Assembly (NCBI RefSeq): GCF_013343235.1
Contig: NZ_CP040094.1
Coordinates: 682,501-746,500 of the forward strand
Direction: 5' to 3'
Source of the DNA: Nostoc sp. TCL240-02
GTDB taxonomy: Bacteria; Cyanobacteriota; Cyanobacteriia; Cyanobacteriales; Nostocaceae
Length of the DNA stretch: 64,000 nt
A program made the position numbers and the translations under genes. The notes beneath the pieces are model-generated. The model worked only from the letters and a program-made list of their open reading frames with translations, was not told where the DNA came from and did no database searches. Each line of letters starts with the position of its first letter. Positions within the stretch are counted from its first letter, which is position 1. This document shows, piece after piece, positions 54,277-63,771 of this stretch.

Positions 54277-55440
54277 ATGATGGCAAAGGTTGGGTACTCA
54301 GTGTTTCAACGCGTCACCACTGCGCGTTTGCTGCGTAAAATATGTTTACTGGCGCTGACTGTGCCGTTTTTAGCAAGTTCTGCAATCGGTTTGGCTACTG
54401 CCAACGAGAGGAAGTACGAGTACGAGTATGAGGGTGAGAACGAGACTTATGCCATCGGACTTTGGGGCGATCTCCCCTATTCTGATCTCCAGGCGACAAC
54501 GGGAGTCCCGAACCTGATCGCTGATATGAACGCGCAAGACCTGGCCTTCACTGTCCACGACGGCGACCTAAAGGGGGGCAACTCTACACCAGGCTCGGTC
54601 ACGCCGACCACATGCAGTAATGAACTCTACGCCCAGGCGCTCGGCTTCTTTAACTCCTTGAAAGCACCAGCAGCCTTTACTCCGGGCGACAACGATTGGA
54701 CTGATTGCGATCGCCCCTCTAACGGTGGATTCAACTCACTCAATCGCCTCGACTACGAGCGTCAGGTATTTTTCAGCACGAAGTTTTCCCTTGGGCAGCG
54801 TCGGCTAGTCCAGGAGGTGCAGACAACACCACTGTGTCTTGGTGCAACTGGTGCAGTACCCTGTGTTGAGAACCGTCGCTGGACGGTTGGTAGAGTTACT
54901 TATGCGACACTCAATATCCAGGGTTCGTGCAACAACCTGTGTGACACTGCGCCTAACCCAGATGAGTACACAGCGAGAAATGCGGCTGATATTGCATGGA
55001 TGAGAGAAACTTTTCAAGTGGCAAAGACACGCAATTCGGCGGCGGTCATGTTTATCTCCCAAGCCGATCCAGGGTGGGATCTGACCGATGGAACCAGAGC
55101 ACCTTTGCGCGATCCGAAGACGCTTACCGAAACCGATGGACAGCCTGATAGCTTCAAGGACTTTTTATTAGCGTTCCGAGATGAAGTGATCGCTTTCCGT
55201 AAACCGATTGCCTACGTGTATGGTGACTCGCACTACTACCGTGTTGACAAGCCATTTCTGGATGCTCAAGGCAGACGCATCGAGAACTTCACTCGTGTCG
55301 AGACATTTGGCGACAATGCGGCGAACGGTACCAACGATGTGAATTGGGTTAAAGTAACCGTAAATCCCCGTAGCCGAGAAGTATTTTCGTATCAGCCACA
55401 GATTGTTCCCGGTAATCGAGTAGCGGTTCCGTCTCCTTAA
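54277..55440 (+). CDS. exported calcineurin-like metallophosphoesterase
   Basis: A 387-aa protein with a signal peptide (cleavage near ATA, about residue 43), then a YEYEYEGE stretch from a short tandem DNA repeat. Phosphoesterase-like metal motifs follow in order: GLWGDLPYSD (about 61-70), VHDGDLKGG (about 93-101), TPGDNDWTDC (about 133-142) and, near the C-terminus, YVYGDSHYYRVD. Four Cys pairs fit an extracytoplasmic enzyme. The codon choice is more GC-rich than the neighbours, which hints at transfer. The substrate is unknown. Confidence 0.75.
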   Translation: MMAKVGYSVFQRVTTARLLRKICLLALTVPFLASSAIGLATANERKYEYEYEGENETYAIGLWGDLPYSDLQATTGVPNLIADMNAQDLAFTVHDGDLKGGNSTPGSVTPTTCSNELYAQALGFFNSLKAPAAFTPGDNDWTDCDRPSNGGFNSLNRLDYERQVFFSTKFSLGQRRLVQEVQTTPLCLGATGAVPCVENRRWTVGRVTYATLNIQGSCNNLCDTAPNPDEYTARNAADIAWMRETFQVAKTRNSAAVMFISQADPGWDLTDGTRAPLRDPKTLTETDGQPDSFKDFLLAFRDEVIAFRKPIAYVYGDSHYYRVDKPFLDAQGRRIENFTRVETFGDNAANGTNDVNWVKVTVNPRSREVFSYQPQIVPGNRVAVPSP

Positions 55441-55724
55441 ACATAAAAGCCCAAAACTGCTATTTTGAGTTTTTACGGGATAACCCAAACCTTCATTTTT
55501 CGGTAGGGGCAATTCATGAATTGTCCCCACTGTGTGTAATTTTGCATAAGTCCTATCTTTACCTCACACATCCTAAATTGCCATCGATATTTTGGCTTCT
55601 TCAATCTTTTCCTAATCTGTTCAAAAACTGTATCTTCAGCAAGATATTGTCAATTTTCCCTTGCATTTTGAATTGGCACACGGCTATATGTACTTAAGTA
55701 ATAGCTGAAAGACTTGGAGAACAA

Positions 55725-56687
55725 ATGTCAGGAACTACGCCAAATTCAGAAATGTCATATCGAGTTCTTGGTAGTACAGGAGAGAGAGTTTCTGCAATTG
55801 GATTGGGTGGTTGGCACATTGCATTAAAACACGTTGATGAGCAACTGGCTATCCGAATTGTTAGAACAGCGATCGATCGCGGCATCACTTTTATGGATAA
55901 CAGTTGGGATTACAACGATGGAGTCAGCGAGATTCGTATGGGAAAAGCCCTGCGCGATCGCTACCGCGATAAAGTTTTCCTAATGACGAAAATCGATGGA
56001 CGCTCTAAAAAAGAAGCAGCAAGACAGCTAGACGAATCGCTTAAACGCCTGCAAGTGGATTGCATCGATCTCGTTCAGCACCACGAAATCCTTCGGCACG
56101 AAGATCCGCATCGAGTTTTTGACGAAGAAGGGGCGAATGCTGCTTTTCTTGAGGCGAAACAAGCTGGCAAACTCCGATACATTGGTTTCACTGGACACAA
56201 AGACCCATCTGTTCATCTTCACATGTTGGAAGTTGCAGCTTCTAACGGGTTTAAATTTGATACAGTGCAGATGCCGCTCAATGTAATGGATGCCCACTAC
56301 CGGAGTTTTGCAAAGCTGGTTGTGCCAGAACTTGTTAAACAAAACATCGGCGTTCTGGGAATGAAAAGCTTGGCAAACGGTATTCTTTTACGGTCAAAGA
56401 CTGTAACGCCAATTGAATGTTTACATTATGCTTTGAATCTGCCCACGTCAGTTGTGATTACCGGAATTGACAGCATGGAGATTCTAGAGCAGGCTTTTGA
56501 AGCCGTGCGGACTTTCCAGCCGATGAATGACGAGCAAGTGCGATCGCTCTTAGCAAAAACAGCACAAGCAGCATCACGCGGCGAGTTTGAGCCTTTCAAA
56601 ACCTCATCAATTTTTGATAGCACTGCCCAAAATCCAGATTGGCTAGGAGAAGAACCACAACGTATTCAACAATTGATGTCAGCGTGA
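55725..56687 (+). CDS. aldo/keto reductase
   Basis: A 320-aa NADPH-dependent oxidoreductase with a TIM-barrel fold. The catalytic tetrad is D58, Y63 (DNSWDYNDG), K89 (MTKIDG) and H120 (DLVQHHE). GLGGWHI near the start, GFTGHKDP in the middle and VITGIDSMEILEQAF near the C-terminus are normal for the family. GGAG sits 8 bp before ATG. Substrate unknown; it stands alone before a minisatellite. Confidence 0.92.
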   Translation: MSGTTPNSEMSYRVLGSTGERVSAIGLGGWHIALKHVDEQLAIRIVRTAIDRGITFMDNSWDYNDGVSEIRMGKALRDRYRDKVFLMTKIDGRSKKEAARQLDESLKRLQVDCIDLVQHHEILRHEDPHRVFDEEGANAAFLEAKQAGKLRYIGFTGHKDPSVHLHMLEVAASNGFKFDTVQMPLNVMDAHYRSFAKLVVPELVKQNIGVLGMKSLANGILLRSKTVTPIECLHYALNLPTSVVITGIDSMEILEQAFEAVRTFQPMNDEQVRSLLAKTAQAASRGEFEPFKTSSIFDSTAQNPDWLGEEPQRIQQLMSA

Positions 56688-56712
56688 TTCTTTCTTAGTG
56701 TCGTCACTGCTG

Positions 56713-56859
56713 CAATGCGATTGTTTCGACTGACAATGCCATTATTTCAAGTAGCAATGCGATTGTTTCGGCTGACAATGCGATTGGTTCGACTAACAAT
56801 GCGATTGTTTCGGCTGACAATGCCATTGTTTTGGTTAACAATGCCATTGTTTCGACCTG
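56713..56859. repeat. 21-bp minisatellite, seven units
   Basis: Seven head-to-tail 21-bp units of the form CAATGCGATTGTTTCGGCTGA with scattered substitutions. The forward frame through all units stays open (NAIVSAD-type heptads) but has no start codon. It is 25 bp after the aldo/keto reductase stop; the rest of 56860-56999 holds nothing recognised. Confidence 0.92.
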
Positions 56860-56999
56860 CAAAAATTAACTCACCCTTCCTCTAACTTTGTTCTATTTAA
56901 AAAGCTTTCCATCTACGGGACGCACAACTATGTGCCCCTACTGTTAGTTTTATTGTTTTAATGGGCACATTAAAAATATACCTATACTAGTATAAATAT

Positions 57000-57371
57000 A
57001 TGCCTGTCCAGGATAAAACACGCCGCTTACCTTCTCAATCAATTAGTCAAGATATAACCTCATTACACGGTTTGCAAACCATCACCACATATAATACAAC
57101 CCGTGCTGATGCGTCTGTAGTAAATTTACAGCAAGCTTATCAGACTATGTTGGCGCAGCAACAAGCTGAAACCGAGAAACTAGCTTTATACCGTGCTGCT
57201 GCTGATGCTGCACGATTAGCAGAATGGGAATTTCATAATGCTGTATTAGCCATGAAAGAAGTTGTGCGCGGACAATATGGATCGGATAGCGATCAAGCCC
57301 AAGCAATTGGACTGAAAAAGAAATCAGAACGCAAGCGTCCCAATCGTAAAAAGTCAGTTGCGATGGCGTAA
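57000..57371 (+). CDS. helical protein of unknown function with a basic tail
   Basis: A 123-aa soluble protein. Residues about 42-92 are a predicted coiled-coil or long helix (VVNLQQAYQTMLAQQQAETEKLALYRAAADAARLAEWEFHNAVLAMKEVV). The tail (KKKSERKRPNRKK) is strongly basic and might bind nucleic acid. There is no clear ribosome site. The family is not recognised. Confidence 0.65.
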   Translation: MPVQDKTRRLPSQSISQDITSLHGLQTITTYNTTRADASVVNLQQAYQTMLAQQQAETEKLALYRAAADAARLAEWEFHNAVLAMKEVVRGQYGSDSDQAQAIGLKKKSERKRPNRKKSVAMA

Positions 57372-57636
57372 CCGTCCGATGGAAGCGATCGCAAGTTAAT
57401 TAACTCAATGGCGATCGCTAACTTTTTTTATACGCGATCGCAGATGTCTACAATCTGTAACCTGTTTAATTAACCTTTAATTACCACCAGAAAAAATCTT
57501 TTTTCAAAATTCAATCTATCAAAATAGTGAACTTGTTTCATAACTAATGATGCAAGAACTTCTATCTGGGGATCGATATGGTGAATAAGCTAAATAAAGT
57601 AGATTTAGTATACTAAATCACATGAGATTGTATTGT

Positions 57637-58083
57637 ATGAAATCGAATTATTTTACAAAACAGCTTTCCACTGTAAAACGCTGGATGGCTACAGCACTGT
57701 TTTGTATGTTAGCGATCGCTTTCGTTTGGCAAGGTGCATTTTTCTCGAACACCTCAGCAATGGCTGAACCTAGTGCAACCTTGATTGCATCAAAAGACGC
57801 AGGCGATCAAGTTCAAGAAAAAGCCAGTAAAGATGCTGGACGAGCCAAGAATTTTATCCAAGATACGGCAGATAAAGTTAAGCAAGCTGCCAAAAGCAAT
57901 GCCAATAAAGTTGATCAAGCAACAGACAGTGGTAGTTTTGCCGAGCGCAAAGCCAAGAGAGATGCAGCTACAATCCAGAAAAGAGCAGATGAAGATGCTG
58001 CTCGGACACAAAAAGCAGTAGACAACACAAAGAACGCTGTTGAACGCACTGTTGATAACATCAAGGATGCTTTTGGTAAATAG
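57637..58083 (+). CDS. exported LEA-like, Lys/Ala/Asp-rich helical protein
   Basis: About 148 aa from ATG 57637. A signal peptide (ATALFCMLAIAFVWQGAFFSNTSAMA) is followed by repeated amphipathic 11-residue-like units rich in Lys, Asp and Ala (DQVQEKASKDAGRAKNFIQDTADKVKQAAK). This resembles group 3 late-embryogenesis-abundant or apolipoprotein-like helices, which protect membranes under drying or stress. The resemblance is one of composition. A terminator follows directly. Confidence 0.7.
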   Translation: MKSNYFTKQLSTVKRWMATALFCMLAIAFVWQGAFFSNTSAMAEPSATLIASKDAGDQVQEKASKDAGRAKNFIQDTADKVKQAAKSNANKVDQATDSGSFAERKAKRDAATIQKRADEDAARTQKAVDNTKNAVERTVDNIKDAFGK

Positions 58084-58118
58084 TAATCCTATTTGATTTT
58101 GTTCAAATCTAAAGGCTT

Positions 58119-58151
58119 AGATCCCCGACTTTTCAAAGAAGTCGGGGATCT
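58119..58151 (+). terminator. rho-independent terminator after the LEA-like gene
   Basis: A perfect 13-bp stem AGATCCCCGACTT/AAGTCGGGGATCT with a 7-nt loop, followed by TTGTTGTTT. It lies 36 bp past the stop codon. Confidence 0.85.
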
Positions 58152-58641
58152 TGTTGTTTACGGAGATTACTAAGTAAGAGTATTTTTCCATACATATTTG
58201 TTGCGCTTAGATAAACTGCGATCGTAGAGAAAATTAGCTGCTATTAATGAAAAACAGAAAAGATATTTGCTAGCAACGATCCTGAACATCTAGCCAGAAA
58301 TGAGATATTTAATTCTTTTTTATAATTGCTTAAAAAAAGAAAGCTGAGTGTTTGAGTTAAGGAATTTACGCAAAATCCTTCTGAAAGATTGATTTTTTAT
58401 ACAAATTAAAGAGCATATTTAAGTGGCATTACTTATTGACAAATGTGCCAATAGTTTATGTAATTGCAACCTTATTTTGACAAATTGTTAATGGTTAACA
58501 AATTTTTCACCATTATTAATTACGAAGTTATACTTTCCACTACAACTTAGTAACAATGTAAGAGTGTGATTATGTGGACAACCCGACCGTGGGAAAATCA
58601 AAATACTGAAAAAGTGAAATTAGAGAGGAAAACACTATAAT
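58152..58641. other. upstream region of dxs
   Basis: About 490 bp of AT-rich DNA with no gene. Near 58473-58508 are repeated TTGACAAATTGTTAATGGTTAACAAAT-like words that could be operator half-sites. The best promoter is given at 58436. Confidence 0.5.
58436..58464 (+). promoter_or_regulatory. candidate dxs promoter
   Basis: TTGACA (58436-58441), exactly 17 bp, then TGTAAT (58459-58464), one change from TATAAT. It would give a leader of about 170 nt. Another TTGACA at about 58476 lacks a good -10. Confidence 0.5.
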
Positions 58642-60549
58642 ATGCACCTGAGCGAAATCACCCATCCTAATCAGTTGCACGGTTTATCTGTTCGCCAACT
58701 GCAACAGATTGCCCGTCAGATTCGAGATAAGCATCTCCAAACCGTAGCAGTTAATGGTGGACACTTGGGGCCAGGGTTGGGTGTTGTAGAATTAACACTA
58801 GGGCTTTACCAGACACTGGACTTAGATCGGGATAAAGTGATTTGGGATGTAGGACACCAAGCTTATCCGCACAAACTTCTTACAGGACGTTACGATCGCT
58901 TCCACACCCTCAGACAAAAGGACGGAGTTGCAGGTTATCTCAAACTCTGTGAAAACAAATTTGATCACTTTGGGGCTGGACATGCTTCTACAAGTATTTC
59001 AGCAGCATTAGGCATGGCTTTAGCACGAGACTTGAAAGGCGAAAAATTTAAAGCCGTTGCTGTGATTGGGGATGGGGCGCTAACTGGAGGTATGGCTTTA
59101 GAAGCCATAAACCATGCGGGACACATGCCAAAAACTAACCTATTGGTTGTTCTCAACGACAACGACATGTCTATATCTCGCAATGTCGGCGCGATTCCCC
59201 GCTACCTCAACAAAATGCGCCTCAGCCAGCCGGTGCAATTTATCAAAGATAATCTTGAGGAACAATTTAAGCAAATTCCCTTCGTGGGTGAATCTTTGTC
59301 TCCCGAACTCGCACGCATCAAAGAAGGTATGAAACGCTTGGCTGTTCCCAAGGTAGGGGCAGTGTTTGAAGAACTCGGTTTTACCTACATTGGGCCAGTA
59401 GATGGGCATAATCTCGAAGAATTGATTGCCACCTTCCAACAGGCACATCAGATACAAGGCCCTGTTTTAGTACATGTAGCAACAATTAAGGGCAAAGGCT
59501 ATGAAATTGCTGAACTAGATCAAGTTGGCTACCACGCCCAAAGCCCCTTTAACGTTGCAACTGGCAAAGCTATTCCTTCTAATAAACCCAAACCCCCAGC
59601 TTATGCCAAAGTCTTTTCTCACACTCTGGTAAAACTTGCCGAACAAAACCCCAAAATCGTTGGGATTACTGCGGCTATGGCAACGGGAACAGGTTTAGAT
59701 AAACTTCAAGCCAAACTACCCAATCAATATGTTGATGTCGGCATTGCTGAACAACATGCAACTACCCTAGCCGCAGGGCTTGCCACTCAAGGGATGCGCC
59801 CCGTAGCTGCCATTTATTCTACCTTCCTGCAACGCGCTTACGATCAGATAATTCACGATGTCTGCATCCAAAACCTGCCAGTGTTTTTCTGCTTAGATAG
59901 GGCAGGAATTGTTGGATCTGATGGCCCCACCCACCAAGGTATGTATGACATCGCTTATCTGCGTTGCATTCCCAACATCGCAATCATGGCACCCAAAGAT
60001 GAAGCAGAACTACAACGCATGGTAGTAACTGGTGTTGAGCATACCAGTGGCCCCATCGCTATGCGCTACCCTCGTGGCAATGGCTATGGTGTTCCCCTGA
60101 TGGAGGAAGGTTGGGAACCTTTGGAAATCGGCAAAGGCGAAATTCTCCGCACTGGCGATGACGTGTTAATCGTTGCTTATGGCACAATGGTTTATCCAGG
60201 GATGCAAGCTGCCGAAATTCTCAGCGAACATGGGATTGAGGCAACTGTGATCAATGCGCGTTTCGTTAAGCCTTTGGATACCGAGTTGATTTTGCCTTTA
60301 GCTAAGAAAATCGGCCGCGTCATCACCTTAGAAGAAGGCTGTGTGATGGGTGGCTTTGGTAGTGCGATCGCTGAAGCTTTAATGGATGCAGATATTCTAG
60401 TTCCCGTCAAGCGATTTGGTGTCCCAGATGTGTTAGTAGATCATGCTGAACCTAATGAATCTAAAACAGAACTAGGTTTAACTAGCCATCAAATAGCAGA
60501 GAGAGTTTTGAAAGCTTTCTTTAAGCAGCAAGTATCTGCTGTTGTTTAG
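58642..60549 (+). CDS. dxs: 1-deoxy-D-xylulose-5-phosphate synthase
   Basis: A 635-aa thiamine-diphosphate enzyme. It condenses pyruvate and glyceraldehyde 3-phosphate to DXP, the entry to the MEP pathway that feeds carotenoids, phytol and quinones. Seen are [14 protein letters not shown] (39-52), the cofactor motif [18 protein letters not shown] (about 143-160) with [21 protein letters not shown] [15 protein letters not shown] and the C-terminal domain KRFGVPD. The length is normal. A terminator follows. Confidence 0.97.
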   Translation: MHLSEITHPNQLHGLSVRQLQQIARQIRDKHLQTVAVNGGHLGPGLGVVELTLGLYQTLDLDRDKVIWDVGHQAYPHKLLTGRYDRFHTLRQKDGVAGYLKLCENKFDHFGAGHASTSISAALGMALARDLKGEKFKAVAVIGDGALTGGMALEAINHAGHMPKTNLLVVLNDNDMSISRNVGAIPRYLNKMRLSQPVQFIKDNLEEQFKQIPFVGESLSPELARIKEGMKRLAVPKVGAVFEELGFTYIGPVDGHNLEELIATFQQAHQIQGPVLVHVATIKGKGYEIAELDQVGYHAQSPFNVATGKAIPSNKPKPPAYAKVFSHTLVKLAEQNPKIVGITAAMATGTGLDKLQAKLPNQYVDVGIAEQHATTLAAGLATQGMRPVAAIYSTFLQRAYDQIIHDVCIQNLPVFFCLDRAGIVGSDGPTHQGMYDIAYLRCIPNIAIMAPKDEAELQRMVVTGVEHTSGPIAMRYPRGNGYGVPLMEEGWEPLEIGKGEILRTGDDVLIVAYGTMVYPGMQAAEILSEHGIEATVINARFVKPLDTELILPLAKKIGRVITLEEGCVMGGFGSAIAEALMDADILVPVKRFGVPDVLVDHAEPNESKTELGLTSHQIAERVLKAFFKQQVSAVV

Positions 60550-60567
60550 TTAATTTTTTGTAAAATG

Positions 60568-60602
60568 AATCGCCCACACTTGTGACTCAGGTGTGGGCGA
60601 TT
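60568..60602 (+). terminator. rho-independent terminator of dxs
   Basis: A perfect 12-bp stem AATCGCCCACAC/GTGTGGGCGATT with an 11-nt loop, 19 bp after the dxs stop. The rest of 60603-60788 holds a dispersed ACGCAAAGAGG-type word and no gene. Confidence 0.8.
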
Positions 60603-60788
60603 GCTAGATAAACTTTAGGAAATGACAAAAAATAAAGTATGTGAGCAAGGATTCTAAGACTTACGGAAAATAATGGAAAAACGTAGACGCAAAGAGGCTT
60701 TCCGCAGGGTAGGACACAAAGAAATGAGAGTTTCAGAGAGTTATTGCGTAAGTTCTAGATTCTTATAGTTAATAATTCCTGTGAAAGC

Positions 60789-61970
60789 TCAGACAGTTGG
60801 TTCCTGGTATTTAACCCCTCGTTTTTGATGACGGTCATTAGCAACAATAGGATAAACAATGCTGCGTAACCGATTGATCGCACCAACAGGACGATGCACT
60901 GCTAGACCATTCCCAGGAGAAAAACTGAGATTTTCTCCAAAATCATTTTCTTGGGGAGAATTAACCTTTTGATGCTTAATTGTTAGGCGACCAACTGTAA
61001 AGAATGGTGATTCCTCTTCATTCCAAACAATGGTGGTATCATCAATAGACATTTCTGGGCTAGTTTGAAATTGGATTTGAAAGTCCCAATAGTATTCAGC
61101 ATCAGGCTTTTCTAAAGCTTGAATGATGTCATCTCGGTAGTAGTTATCCTCTGAACCTGAAGATTTGGCTTTTCTTAGTTCACTTTCTGATCTGGACTCA
61201 AGAGGAAGTTGTTGATGAGGTGGTTGAGTGGAAACCGGAGTAAATCCATATTTAATCACAGCCGGATATTCTACAGGAACTCGACCTGGTTGAGATGGGT
61301 CAAAATCAGATTTGAGTCCCACAGAAAATGCTGAAGCACTCCAATAGCGCTCTTTAAGTAAACTCTTGGGAAAACGTTTGAAACTAGTTTGTAAAAGAGT
61401 GGATTCGTAGGGATGCAACTTTAGCCAAAAAAGCACCAACAGCTTAAAAAGTGGAAACAGCCCGGCTCGATAAACTGTCAAAAAAAAGCTGTGAAAGTCT
61501 TTGATGGTTCTAACAAAAAAGAATTCAGTATTGTGGGTAATAATATCTTGGGTTTTTAACTCGTGACTTTGCGATAGTCGTTCTCCTTCTACGCCGATCA
61601 CTTTTACGGCCATGGAGCGAGTATCTCCTTCATAATCATTCTTGACTGAAAATGCCCCATTGGCAAATCGTAGCCAAACCGGATATTGTTTCGGTGTGGC
61701 AAATAAACCTTGTTTGAGAGAAATCGCAGAAAGTTCAGCTTCAGATAATGAGGTGCGTTTGCTCAATTCCTGCTTAATTGCTGCTTCATCAAAGTCAAAG
61801 ATTTCTAGAGTTCCTTGAACAGCAGCGTGGGTTTTAGAATGGGTATCTCTTTTTGCAGTTTTTTTCTTCTCACCTCCGTAAAGATTTTCCATGTTCTTTT
61901 TGACTAACTCACTCATGAGATCGCAATATTTGAGTTCGTCTTTTTCTGGATATTCAGTAAAAAGTTTCAT
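60789..61970 (-). CDS. catalase-related haem protein, likely fatty-acid hydroperoxide lyase
   Basis: A 393-aa member of the catalase-related (cAOS-like) family, shorter than true catalases. The distal His48 lies in KTHAAVQG with Thr47 before it, as in coral allene oxide synthase and not in catalase. The proximal Tyr373 is in RSIVY (R369-x3-Y373), the catalase haem-ligand pattern. Upstream on the same strand (89-bp gap) is a cyclooxygenase-like dioxygenase. In Nostoc punctiforme such a pair is a linoleate 10S-dioxygenase and a 10S-hydroperoxide lyase; the same role is proposed here. Confidence 0.85.
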   Translation of the reverse strand: MKLFTEYPEKDELKYCDLMSELVKKNMENLYGGEKKKTAKRDTHSKTHAAVQGTLEIFDFDEAAIKQELSKRTSLSEAELSAISLKQGLFATPKQYPVWLRFANGAFSVKNDYEGDTRSMAVKVIGVEGERLSQSHELKTQDIITHNTEFFFVRTIKDFHSFFLTVYRAGLFPLFKLLVLFWLKLHPYESTLLQTSFKRFPKSLLKERYWSASAFSVGLKSDFDPSQPGRVPVEYPAVIKYGFTPVSTQPPHQQLPLESRSESELRKAKSSGSEDNYYRDDIIQALEKPDAEYYWDFQIQFQTSPEMSIDDTTIVWNEEESPFFTVGRLTIKHQKVNSPQENDFGENLSFSPGNGLAVHRPVGAINRLRSIVYPIVANDRHQKRGVKYQEPTV

Positions 61971-62059
61971 TTTTTTTTACAGGTAGATTTAATAATTTGG
62001 CGATCGCTAATTTGCGAAAGCGATCGCACTCAAAGCTGATGTAGAATCTTACAATCTCT

Positions 62060-63688
62060 TTAAAGGTCAAAAGTAACTTTATATTTCTTACCTGATGGAG
62101 GAACGTTGCGATTAACTAAATCTGAGACAGTGTTGGTATTCTGAAGAATTTCCCAACCTACAGGAGAAAAAGTTTCTTTATTGAAGATATTGGGTGATAG
62201 TAAAGGATTGGTTAGCGCCTGAGAAAAGGCATCAATCCCAATTAAGCGTGCTACTAAAGCAGGGATAGTTGAATTCTCGCGCCCATCTTCGGCGTAAAGC
62301 CCCACAAAGAACTCAATCTTATCAACATGACCATATAATTCTTTGAGTTTTTGTTGAGCAAATTCATTGCCAGTAACTTGTTCAAATCTCGTCACTCTGG
62401 GGAAACCGCACAATTCTCGATAATCGTTGTAGCTTGCCAATTGCAGTTGTCGTCCCAGTCTGATTGAGGGTAACTCGGTTAATTCCACCAATATATCAGG
62501 GGTGTTAAATAAACCAATTTTTGTACCTGGTTGAGAGCAAGTTTCCTCCATCAATGCCCCTAAACCTTGGTCAATAAACATCTTATTGTTCCAAAGAGAT
62601 GCAGCAATATGAGTTGGTTTACCGTTATAGTTAAATGTTTCTGGAATCGCACTATGCCAGCGATAAACAAAGTCAAACTCAATTGCCATATAGTTGGGAC
62701 GATGCCAACTTTCTTTGGTAAAAGCTTCTGGATCGGCAAACAACTTAAAGTGATAAGGAGTGATGTGGTTAATGTACTCTTCCATAATGATTTTTAGAAT
62801 CATCGCCATAAGAATATTTCTCGATGTTTGGAAGAGGCGTTCATCATCCCAATCTGGATAATTGCTCGCTAATTCATCACAAAGACGATTATGTTCGCGG
62901 AGACATAGAGTGTTGAGCATTACATAACCAATTTGTACGTTTGCTCGTTCTACTCCCATTGCAAACATATATTGCTTTTTATCTACAGACTGTCTTTTTT
63001 CATCATTCAGGGGTTCATAAAGACCTTCAAATTCAGGTTTAATTTTATCCAGTGCTGGATCTGCATAATAAAACAAAGGATATTCTTCTTCTACACCATC
63101 TTGGCGTTTGAGTTTCTGAGTCTTTAATTTACCTCCTTGAAAACTTCTTAAAAGATGTGTTTGTTTTCTGGTTAAACCATAAACATTACACAAATCAATT
63201 TCATGGTTGGAAGTATTTTTTAGTTTATTGTAGTGATTAAGGCGAAGAAAGCTATCTGTAAACCATTGCACCCAATAGGGAAACAGCATAGTTGATTTGC
63301 CAGAATAAATAGTTTTACCGTCTCTTTTACGGAATAAAATAGCTAGGTCTTCAACTTTGGGTAGATTACCCTCAGCGTTTAACTTGGGATCGGGTGGTAG
63401 ATGCCTTCCTGTATAAGTGCGATCGTTGAGTGATTCCCAGGAAGTATAAGTATCAGTTTTCTTAGGAATTTTAGTATCAGGAATATGCTCATCCAGAGTC
63501 ATCATGCTGTAGGGATTAGGACGAGTCGGAATTTTATAGATGAGGCTGTTAAGCAGAGTTTTATTAACTTTACGTGCGATAGATTTGTTACTTTGGAGAA
63601 GTTGCCAAATTGGTTTAAAGTGGGTTAACACGTATGTTTGAATTTTGTTATCTAACCCGTCTTTGGATGTATCTCTTTTTCCAGTCAT
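62060..63688 (-). CDS. cyclooxygenase-like haem fatty-acid dioxygenase (10S-DOX type)
   Basis: A 542-aa member of the animal-type haem peroxidase/cyclooxygenase superfamily. Tyr342 and His345 in FVYRWHSAIPETF correspond to the catalytic Tyr and proximal haem His of cyclooxygenase. FAMGVERANVQIGYVMLNTLCLREHNRLCDEL (242-273) is the conserved helix before it. The usual distal-His segment reads FTDSF (about 143-147), so peroxidase activity may be weak or lost. It probably oxygenates linoleate at C10 and hands the product to the catalase-related protein downstream. Confidence 0.88.
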   Translation of the reverse strand: MTGKRDTSKDGLDNKIQTYVLTHFKPIWQLLQSNKSIARKVNKTLLNSLIYKIPTRPNPYSMMTLDEHIPDTKIPKKTDTYTSWESLNDRTYTGRHLPPDPKLNAEGNLPKVEDLAILFRKRDGKTIYSGKSTMLFPYWVQWFTDSFLRLNHYNKLKNTSNHEIDLCNVYGLTRKQTHLLRSFQGGKLKTQKLKRQDGVEEEYPLFYYADPALDKIKPEFEGLYEPLNDEKRQSVDKKQYMFAMGVERANVQIGYVMLNTLCLREHNRLCDELASNYPDWDDERLFQTSRNILMAMILKIIMEEYINHITPYHFKLFADPEAFTKESWHRPNYMAIEFDFVYRWHSAIPETFNYNGKPTHIAASLWNNKMFIDQGLGALMEETCSQPGTKIGLFNTPDILVELTELPSIRLGRQLQLASYNDYRELCGFPRVTRFEQVTGNEFAQQKLKELYGHVDKIEFFVGLYAEDGRENSTIPALVARLIGIDAFSQALTNPLLSPNIFNKETFSPVGWEILQNTNTVSDLVNRNVPPSGKKYKVTFDL

Positions 63689-63771
63689 AATTATTTCTAT
63701 TTTCTGTTTTTCAATTTATGTATTCGATGCTGTTTAAAATTATCTACTTTGATTACTCCAATTAGTTCAAA

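Noticed and set aside
56713..56859. Considered as a CRISPR array because of regular repeats
   Set aside because: Units are directly adjacent with no spacers and drift in sequence; it is a minisatellite. No cas genes are present.
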